Source: Candidatus Calidifonticultor daggyaiensis
GTDB taxonomy: Bacteria > Actinomycetota > Humimicrobiia > Humimicrobiales > Humimicrobiaceae
Length of the DNA stretch: 11,522 nucleotides
Assembly: GCA_015661035.1 (NCBI GenBank)
Contig: JACVJA010000012.1
Span: forward strand, 1-11,522
Direction: 5' to 3'
The notes beneath the pieces are model-generated. The model was not told the origin of the DNA. It saw only the letters and a list, made by a program, of their open reading frames with translations, and did not search any database. The translations under genes were made by a program, and so were the position numbers. Below, in pieces: positions 6,471 through 11,522 of this stretch. Position 1 is the first letter of the stretch. Every line of letters begins with the position of its first letter.

Positions 6471-6808
6471 AATTACAATATTTAAATTATATAATCTTTT
6501 TGATATTCCTTTTAGGTTTATGTTCAGTTGCTTGTGTTAAAAAATTTCTTTCAATATTAATATCTATTCAGATAATTTTAGTTTCTGCGACTTTAAACTT
6601 TTATTCTTTTTCCTTATTTTTATATAGTTTAACTAGTTGGGATAAAATTTTTGTTTTTTTTGGCTTATTGACGATATATATTTTTCTAATACTAATAGTA
6701 TTTTATAATTATTTTAAGCAAACTGGTCTTTACCAAATTGATGTCTTAAAAGATTTGAATCTTTTTAAACTTAGTAAATCTGACTGGTGGGGAGAAGATA
6801 ATAATTGA
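6467..6808 (+). CDS. nuoK: NuoK-like membrane subunit lacking both membrane glutamates
   Basis: 113 residues with three helices and the NuoK (ND4L) layout. The second helix reads FLSILISIQIILVSATLNF against the family pattern NxxxxLxxxELMxNAxxLxF, and the end QTGLYQIDVLKDLNLF matches the RRxxxNIDxxxxxxG tail. E. coli NuoK has essential-type glutamates at 36 and 72, spaced 36 apart. The same ungapped positions here are Q35 and Y71, also 36 apart, so the replacements are reliable rather than an alignment accident. These residues normally relay protons between the E-channel and the antiporter-like subunits. The GTG start has a good site (GAAAGGA, 6454-6460) six bases upstream and overlaps the nuoJ stop. 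The 3' end overlaps the next gene's TTG start. A short charged tail (about 100-113, SDWWGEDNN) extends beyond the usual end. Confidence 0.85.
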   Translation: MKLQYLNYIIFLIFLLGLCSVACVKKFLSILISIQIILVSATLNFYSFSLFLYSLTSWDKIFVFFGLLTIYIFLILIVFYNYFKQTGLYQIDVLKDLNLFKLSKSDWWGEDNN

Positions 6809-8589
6809 CTTATTTAGATGGATTTTTTAATTATATAAAATCTTTAGTGGGTAAAATTTATCCGTTTTACGGTATTGCTATATTTTTAATAGCAATTTTT
6901 TTATTATTATTTTACTTATTATCTACAAAAAAGGCTCTAAAAATATTTTCAATTATAATTTCATTTACAGCAATTATTGCTGCAATTTCTGTAAGTATTA
7001 TTTCTTTTTTTAAAAACGGTCCTTTTTCAAGTTATTTATTCAATTTCGATATCTTTGAGCTTGTAATTACTTGCTTTATTTTATTTCTTGCGCTAAATAT
7101 TTTAATTTTTATTAGTTTTAAAAATTTTTATAGGAAAAATTTTAATAAAATTGTTTTGTTTTTTTTAACAACTGTTATTTCTTTTATTTTTTTCATTGCA
7201 TCTGCTAACCTTGCAATGATTTTTTCCAGCTTGGTATTAGTTATTATTAATATTTTTATTCTTATTACATCATTAAATGATAGGTTTAGTTTAGGCAGTT
7301 TTGTAAAAACATATGATGAGCATATTGTAAAAAATTATATCTTAAGATTCTTTTTGGTTTCGCTTGTTTCTATGGCATTAATTTTTGTAGGCTTTTCTTA
7401 TATTTTTGGCGCCACTGATTTAAAAAGTTTTGTGCAAATACTAGAAACTGAAAAAATTTTAAATCCCATAGTTAAAGTAGGGCTTGTTATAATTTTTAGT
7501 GCTATTTACTTATTTTTATTTATTTTTCCTTTTCAAAGTGCATATATAAGGTTAATAAAGCGTTGTGACAGCACATCTTTAACAATAATTTGGTTTTTTT
7601 ATCTTACTTGTGGGCTATTTTTACTTTTAAAGCTTCGTTTCGTGTTTTTTTATTTTGCAAAAGGAAACCTTTATATCTCAACTGCACTTCTTTTAATTGG
7701 GGTAATTTGTATTTTAGGAGGTAATATTGGTTCAATTAAAACATTTAGTGTTAGAAGAACTTTATCTTTTATATATTTTACAGTATTAGGTCTTTTAATA
7801 TTGGCAATGTTTTACTTTAGCAGTGGTATTTTAAATGAAAAAAGCTTATTAAAAATTTTTATATCTAATTTAGTTTTTGTAGCAATGCTTTACTTTCCGT
7901 TTTTTTTAATTGCTGCTAAGTTAGAAGAGCATTTTCAAGATAAAATTTTTGATAATTTAGCTAGTTTAAAATATTTAAAGAATAACAAAAATCTAAAATA
8001 TTTTTCCATAACTTTGATTATTTTAATTATTTTGTTTCCTTTTCTGGTTTTCGCAAATGGCTATTTAACAGAAAAAGGACAATTTTTTATTCTAGCAAAT
8101 TTGGTTAATTCTAAATCTTTAAGTCAAAGAATTAGCAACCTTTTTGATATTATTAAAGATTTAAATAAAAACAATTTAAATATAAGCTTTGAATTGTTTA
8201 AGCAATATTATTTAATTTTAATTTATGTTGCAACTTTATTTTTTATTATTGGTATACTTTTTTTATTTATAAATATTATTAGAGTAGTAATTATAGTGAT
8301 AAAAAGAGATAATAGTTTTATTGATGATAAGATTATTTCTGTAAAAAATATAAACATAAATTTAAATCAAAATTTAGATTCAAAAATAGAAAACAATAAA
8401 TTATCTAACAAATTTGAAAATAATAAAAAAAATTATAATTTTAGCAATTTAGAATTAAGGCTACCAAAGTTTTATTATATATATATCACTGTTAGTGTTA
8501 TTTTTTTTGTATTATTATTAATAAATATTATATTAGGTTTTTTTAATTTAAGTTTGCTGCCATCAAATCTTCAACTTTTATTAAGATAG
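6805..8589 (+). CDS. nuoN: NuoN/M-type antiporter-like subunit lacking the conserved Glu and Lys residues
   Basis: 594 residues with roughly fourteen membrane helices. Alignable blocks are SANLAMIFSSLVLVII (TM5 region), LNPIVKVGLVIIFSAIY..FPFQSAY (TM7), WFFYLTCGLFLLLKL (TM8), GGNIGSIKTFSVRRTLSFIYF (compare GNxxALxQxxxKRxLAYSSI), NLASLKYLKNNKNLKYFSI and FPFLVFANGYLTEKGQFFI (compare GIPPxxGFxGKF). The overall pattern is closest to NuoN. The TM5 glutamate is V144, the TM7 lysine is F237 and the TM8 lysine is L267, so the helices lack the charges of the proton half-channel. A hydrophilic Asn/Lys-rich insert (about 500-552) precedes a final helix. The start is TTG, overlapping the nuoK stop (TTGA), with GGAGAAG at 6791-6797 as ribosome binding site. 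It is the only antiporter-like subunit here; NuoL and NuoM are absent. Longer than usual NuoN (about 480-500). Confidence 0.8.
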   Translation: MTYLDGFFNYIKSLVGKIYPFYGIAIFLIAIFLLLFYLLSTKKALKIFSIIISFTAIIAAISVSIISFFKNGPFSSYLFNFDIFELVITCFILFLALNILIFISFKNFYRKNFNKIVLFFLTTVISFIFFIASANLAMIFSSLVLVIINIFILITSLNDRFSLGSFVKTYDEHIVKNYILRFFLVSLVSMALIFVGFSYIFGATDLKSFVQILETEKILNPIVKVGLVIIFSAIYLFLFIFPFQSAYIRLIKRCDSTSLTIIWFFYLTCGLFLLLKLRFVFFYFAKGNLYISTALLLIGVICILGGNIGSIKTFSVRRTLSFIYFTVLGLLILAMFYFSSGILNEKSLLKIFISNLVFVAMLYFPFFLIAAKLEEHFQDKIFDNLASLKYLKNNKNLKYFSITLIILIILFPFLVFANGYLTEKGQFFILANLVNSKSLSQRISNLFDIIKDLNKNNLNISFELFKQYYLILIYVATLFFIIGILFLFINIIRVVIIVIKRDNSFIDDKIISVKNININLNQNLDSKIENNKLSNKFENNKKNYNFSNLELRLPKFYYIYITVSVIFFVLLLINIILGFFNLSLLPSNLQLLLR

Positions 8590-8720
8590 GTGATATATTG
8601 TTAAATATTAATATTATTAAACTTGCTAACCAATGTTATTTAGATAGATTTAACAAATAGGTACGTTTATAAGATAAGCCTTAATTTTTTAAATATATCC
8701 TATTTACATTTTATTAACAA

Positions 8721-9494
8721 ATGGATGAAAGACCTCAAAGATCTTTATTAAGAAATTTAATTATTATAATTTTTATACTTGTAATAATTCTTGGTGTAAT
8801 TGTAAGTATCTACCAGTTTACATTTAAAACTGAATATTTGCCACCTACTGCATTGGCTGATTTACTTCCTAGATTTAGAATAATAGATATGGATAATTGC
8901 GGTATTTATACTGATGCAGATAATGATGGTATAAATGATCAAAAAGATATTTTAATGGGTGCAAAAAAACAATTAGAAAATCCTGCAAAAAATATTTTTA
9001 GCCCTGGTGTTGATCAGCCAAATTATTATAGCGGGGGAGACCCGCCTCCTGAATTTGCTTTATGCACTGATATTATTGCAAGATCCTTCAAAAACGCTGG
9101 GTTTAATTTAAGCGAGCTTGTAAATCAAGATATTCAAAATAACTTTGACCTTTATCCATTAAAAAAACTTTGGAATCAAAAAACATCTGATCCAAATATA
9201 GATTATAGAAGAATACAAAATTTGGAAATTTTTTTTAAAAGGAATGCAAAGGAACTTATTTTAACTTTTGATAGTGCTGATATAAAAAACCTTGAGCAGT
9301 GGCTGCCTGGTGATGTTGTATTTTTTGATATGAATAAGGATGGTTTTACTGACAATGTGGGAATTATATCTGATGCTACTACAAGGAAAGGGGTGCCTAA
9401 AGTTATATACAATTATATTGAACCAGGTTTTACTATAGAAGAAGATATTTTAGGCAAAACTGTCATTAAAGGGCATTATAGGTTTCCAAAATAG
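8721..9494 (+). CDS. Membrane-anchored DUF1287 protein with two Ca2+-type loops
   Basis: 257 residues: a signal anchor (about 11-32), then an extracytoplasmic DUF1287 domain. Family marks are YYSGGDPPPEFALCTDII (102-119), the DIQNNFDLYP region, DPNIDYRRIQNLEIFFKR (157-174), QWLPGDVVFFD (193-203), and the end IKGHYRFP. DUF1287 is thought to have an NlpC/P60-like fold, in which C115 would be the nucleophile. The matching catalytic His, expected just before VGIISD, is N212 here. Two acidic loops look like calcium sites: DADNDGINDQKD (65-76), similar to thrombospondin type 3 or dockerin-type repeats, and DMNKDGFTD (203-211). A wall hydrolase or wall-binding role is inferred, not shown. The gene stands alone, 131 bases after the nuo-like operon; a weak promoter-like pair (TTGCTA 8623-8628, TAGATT 8645-8650) precedes it. 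No Shine-Dalgarno is evident before the ATG. Confidence 0.82.
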   Translation: MDERPQRSLLRNLIIIIFILVIILGVIVSIYQFTFKTEYLPPTALADLLPRFRIIDMDNCGIYTDADNDGINDQKDILMGAKKQLENPAKNIFSPGVDQPNYYSGGDPPPEFALCTDIIARSFKNAGFNLSELVNQDIQNNFDLYPLKKLWNQKTSDPNIDYRRIQNLEIFFKRNAKELILTFDSADIKNLEQWLPGDVVFFDMNKDGFTDNVGIISDATTRKGVPKVIYNYIEPGFTIEEDILGKTVIKGHYRFPK

Positions 9495-9551
9495 ATAAAA
9501 TAAAAATGTACTAACTCTCTTAACAAATAATTACCACTTTTTGTAAATTTA

Positions 9552-9580
9552 TTTACTATGTAGATTTTATATTGTATACT
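9552..9580 (+). promoter_or_regulatory. Promoter of the uracil glycosylase-like gene, predicting a leaderless message
   Basis: TTTACT (9552-9557) and TATACT (9575-9580) lie 17 bases apart. The -10 ends seven bases before the ATG at 9588, so transcription would start on or next to the start codon. There is no room for, and no sign of, a Shine-Dalgarno sequence. Confidence 0.55.
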
Positions 9581-9587
9581 AATTAAA

Positions 9588-10205
9588 ATGCCAATAAGTG
9601 CTAAAAAAAGTTTAAGTAATTTAGCAGATGAAATAAAAGTCTGCAAAAAATGCTTAGATTTAGTGAAAACCAGAAAACAGCCTGTTGCTGGTTTTGGTGC
9701 AAGTCAAGCAAAACTTATAATTGTTGGATATTATCCCACTCCTGATGGGGCAGAAAAAAAAGGTATACCTTTTACTGATGATGAAGAAGGTAAAATTATT
9801 CGTAATGCAATAAATCAATCCGGGTTGAGCTTAGAGGATGATGTATTTTTAACTTATTTAGTAAAATGCACCCCAAGAAAGGGCACAGAATTATCAAACC
9901 TTATTAAGCCTTTAGAAAAACATATTAGTAATTGTATAAATTATTTAATAGAAGAAATATCAATTATTACACCACATTTAATTGTAACCCTTGGAATTGG
10001 TACTACTAAAATTATATTAAATCAATTTTTTTCAATAGATAAAAAAATTGATAATATGGCTTTATTACATATGAGGATTTTTGAAAATCCTTCTTTTAAA
10101 CTAATTCCTTTTTTTAGCCCGAAAGCTGTAATTGCAGAAAATATTACAGAAGAAAAATATATTGAGGATTTTAAAAAAATATCAAAGCTAACTACCATAG
10201 TTTAA
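9588..10205 (+). CDS. Uracil-DNA glycosylase superfamily protein (family 4-like, Fe-S) with altered catalytic motifs
   Basis: 205 residues, the size of family 4 uracil-DNA glycosylases. These remove uracil from DNA and carry a [4Fe-4S] cluster held by four Cys. All four are in place: C19 and C22 (CKKC), C94 (VKCTP) and C116. Other marks are VAGFG at 33-37, KKGIPFTDDEEGKII (compare GxPFVGxAGxLL), FLTYLVKCTP (compare YITNVVKCRPP) and PHLIVTLGIG (129-138). The catalytic motifs differ. Motif A, normally GExPG, is GYYPT (47-51), with Tyr replacing the acidic residue. The C-terminal HPxxLL motif is SPKAVI (177-182), with Ser replacing His. TRKQPVAGFG is normal. The protein could have changed specificity, have lost activity, or use other residues. 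It is transcribed alone from an apparently leaderless promoter and converges with the 3D-domain gene, with 67 bases between the stops. Confidence 0.82.
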   Translation: MPISAKKSLSNLADEIKVCKKCLDLVKTRKQPVAGFGASQAKLIIVGYYPTPDGAEKKGIPFTDDEEGKIIRNAINQSGLSLEDDVFLTYLVKCTPRKGTELSNLIKPLEKHISNCINYLIEEISIITPHLIVTLGIGTTKIILNQFFSIDKKIDNMALLHMRIFENPSFKLIPFFSPKAVIAENITEEKYIEDFKKISKLTTIV

Positions 10206-10272
10206 TTTAAAATTCTCTAAAATAATTTAGTCTTATAATAATCTAATTTAATGTAAAACTGTCAAAAACACT

Positions 10273-11286
10273 TTAGTCTTCAACCAAGTAGACATAAATT
10301 TTTCTTCTTCCATATCTTAAACATTCTTCTAAGGTATCAAAGCATAAATCAATCCTATTACCTTTTATCCATCCACCGGTATCTCCAGCTATTGCAATTC
10401 CGTAACCGTCTATATACAGTTTTGTACCAAGACGTATAACTTTTGGGTCTACTGCAACTATACCTTTTCGTGCTCTTAGTCCTGTTGCGGTGGTTCCATC
10501 ACCATTAAGGCCTCCTCCGCCAGCAAAATAAGCAGTTGCAACCATCTGCCATTCACCTGTTAATGTAACTCCTTGCGGCTGTATCTTTGCAATTCTTTGC
10601 TTTATAGCTTCCAAAACCTGCTGAATATTTGATTTTTCTTGTTTTACTTTATTAAGCAGAAGTTTTGCTTTTTCTAATGAAGCTTCTAGCTTTTTTTGTT
10701 CATTAGCCTTTTTTGCTTTTACATCTTCATATTCCTTTTTTTTCTCTTCTGATTTTCGCATTGTTCTATCAAAACTTTCTTTATCATTGCGAATAGATTC
10801 AATTAATTCGGCTTCTTGCCTCATAATATTTCTTAACAAATAAAGAACTGTAAAAAATTCATTTATATCTCTTACAGTTAATACCATTTTTATAACATTA
10901 TTTTGGCTATACTTATATGAATAAATTGCTCTTTCTTTTAAAAGCTCTCTTTTTTCTTGTAAATTTTTAATTAGAATATTTCTTTGTTTTTCAAGTTCCT
11001 CTAATTCTTTTTCTATACTACTTATTTGTTCAGATAATTTTTTGATTTCATTTCTTTTAGTATCAATATTTGCTTCAACAGCTATGACTTCTTCAACTAA
11101 TGCTTCTTCTTCATCAGAAAGAGATGCAATCTGGTCACTAAGTTCTTTTAATGTCAAACTGTATATTTTTTTTGGTAAAATAAATAAGGTACTTAAAGAT
11201 AAAATTAAAATTAAAATAAAAGATGTAAAAACTTTTAATAAATTCTTAAAGTATAAATTATTTTTAGTTTTTTTTAAATTTAACAT
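10273..11286 (-). CDS. Secreted coiled-coil protein with C-terminal 3D domain, putative peptidoglycan hydrolase
   Basis: 337 residues from ATG at 11286. A basic N-terminus and hydrophobic segment (about 15-38) form a signal peptide or anchor. A long coiled coil of the PcsB/CwlO N-terminal type follows (about 46-235, rich in Glu, Lys and Leu), with a break near 121-150. Residues about 247-334 are a 3D domain: MVATAYFAGGGG, GDGTTATGLRARKGIVAVDP, LGTKLYIDGYG, AGDTGGWIKGNRIDL, FDTLEE. The three Asp that name the domain are D302, D313 and D317. The domain has the double-psi barrel fold of MltA and Rpf-like/Sps/YocH proteins, so cleavage of wall glycan is likely. A TTG at 11295 in the same frame would add three residues; neither start has a clear ribosome site. 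The upstream region is too AT-rich to name a promoter with confidence. Confidence 0.9.
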   Translation of the reverse strand: MLNLKKTKNNLYFKNLLKVFTSFILILILSLSTLFILPKKIYSLTLKELSDQIASLSDEEEALVEEVIAVEANIDTKRNEIKKLSEQISSIEKELEELEKQRNILIKNLQEKRELLKERAIYSYKYSQNNVIKMVLTVRDINEFFTVLYLLRNIMRQEAELIESIRNDKESFDRTMRKSEEKKKEYEDVKAKKANEQKKLEASLEKAKLLLNKVKQEKSNIQQVLEAIKQRIAKIQPQGVTLTGEWQMVATAYFAGGGGLNGDGTTATGLRARKGIVAVDPKVIRLGTKLYIDGYGIAIAGDTGGWIKGNRIDLCFDTLEECLRYGRRKIYVYLVED

Positions 11287-11522
11287 ATAAAACAAAGAAA
11301 ATACTATAATATAGAATAAGATATATTAGATAAAAAATTTAAATTTATATAATTTTACTATAATAAAAATAAAAAAATCCAGAAAAGCAATTCCAGGTAG
11401 GTAATTTTTAGATTATTAAATTGAAGTTTTTTAGCAAAAAAATTAAATAAAATAAATTTTTTATATAATTTTATTTTCAACTAATTAATTATTATTGTAT
11501 AATTACTTACTGCATTATAAGG
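11287..11522. other. AT-rich intergenic region at the window end
   Basis: No coding frame, tRNA or strong hairpin is seen in these 236 bases. They must hold the promoter of the 3D-domain gene on the minus strand; TATTAT- and TATATT-like boxes occur on that strand near 11308-11317. On the plus strand, TATAAT at 11498-11503 with a poor -35 (TTTCAA, 11475-11480) could serve a gene beyond the window. The only GC-containing island is 11379-11401, where TCCAG occurs twice in direct orientation, 14 bases apart start to start. Confidence 0.4.

Noticed and set aside
8599..8625. Imperfect hairpin after the nuo-like operon as terminator
   Set aside because: The stem is interrupted (3 + 4 pairs), entirely A/T rich apart from one pair, and not followed by a T-run.
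10206..10272. Possible bidirectional terminator between the convergent glycosylase-like and 3D-domain genes
   Set aside because: Only a five-base-pair A/T stem with a four-base loop (CTAAA/TTTAG) was found, with no GC core or U-run.
11379..11401. Direct TCCAG repeats as an attachment site or riboswitch element
   Set aside because: Two five-base copies are too short, no mobile gene is nearby, and no consistent secondary structure forms.
1..11522. CRISPR array, insertion sequence, tRNA or rRNA
   Set aside because: No spaced identical repeats, transposase-like frame, terminal inverted repeats or cloverleaf-capable GC-containing segments were seen on either strand.

Overview
**Organism.** The window is extremely AT-rich in coding and intergenic DNA alike, uses the standard code (TGA as stop, TGG for Trp), and starts several genes with TTG or GTG. 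A coiled-coil + 3D-domain wall hydrolase and a DUF1287 protein suggest a monoderm-type wall remodelling repertoire. A nickel-pincer maturase (LarC), a family 4-like Fe-S uracil-DNA glycosylase and a complex I-like iron-sulfur assembly suggest an anaerobe. I cannot name the phylum. A low-GC uncultured lineage (Bacillota, deep Actinomycetota or Atribacterota-like) is a guess.

**Layout.** Positions 1-713 (+) hold the 3' part of larC, with an Asn/His-rich low-complexity linker. It overlaps tail to tail with an AI-2E/PerM-family permease gene (677-1783, -). An AT-rich spacer (1784-2010) carries a 17-bp imperfect hairpin and a plausible promoter. Positions 2011-8589 (+) are one tight eight-gene operon encoding a complex I-like assembly in the order NuoA, B, CD fusion, H, I, J, K and one NuoN-type antiporter-like subunit. 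Three stand-alone genes follow: a membrane-anchored DUF1287 protein (8721-9494, +), a uracil-DNA glycosylase-superfamily protein with an apparently leaderless promoter (9588-10205, +), and a secreted coiled-coil + 3D-domain protein (10273-11286, -). The last ~230 bases are AT-rich spacer.

**Main observation.** The Nuo-like operon is recognisable subunit by subunit, and every cysteine ligand of its three predicted [4Fe-4S] clusters is intact (NuoB C19, C20, C84, C114; NuoI two CxxCxxCxxxC motifs). The residues that complex I uses for quinone chemistry and proton translocation are replaced across the operon. NuoD lacks the quinone-site His, Tyr and Asp. NuoH lacks the SYE glutamate and the acidic loop. 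NuoJ lacks the TM3 tyrosine, NuoK has Gln and Tyr in place of its two membrane glutamates, NuoA lacks the Asp/Glu pair and the ECG loop, and the NuoN-like subunit has Val, Phe and Leu in place of its Glu and two Lys. NuoD also lacks the Ni-binding cysteines of energy-converting hydrogenases. NuoE, F, G, L and M are not encoded here. The operon therefore looks like a retained Fe-S and membrane scaffold that has lost both known active sites and the canonical pump: a candidate undescribed complex I-derived system. The residue comparisons were made by eye against family motifs known to me and need a proper alignment.

Smaller oddities are the uracil glycosylase-like protein and the DUF1287 protein, each of which keeps its fold signature but has substitutions at expected catalytic positions.
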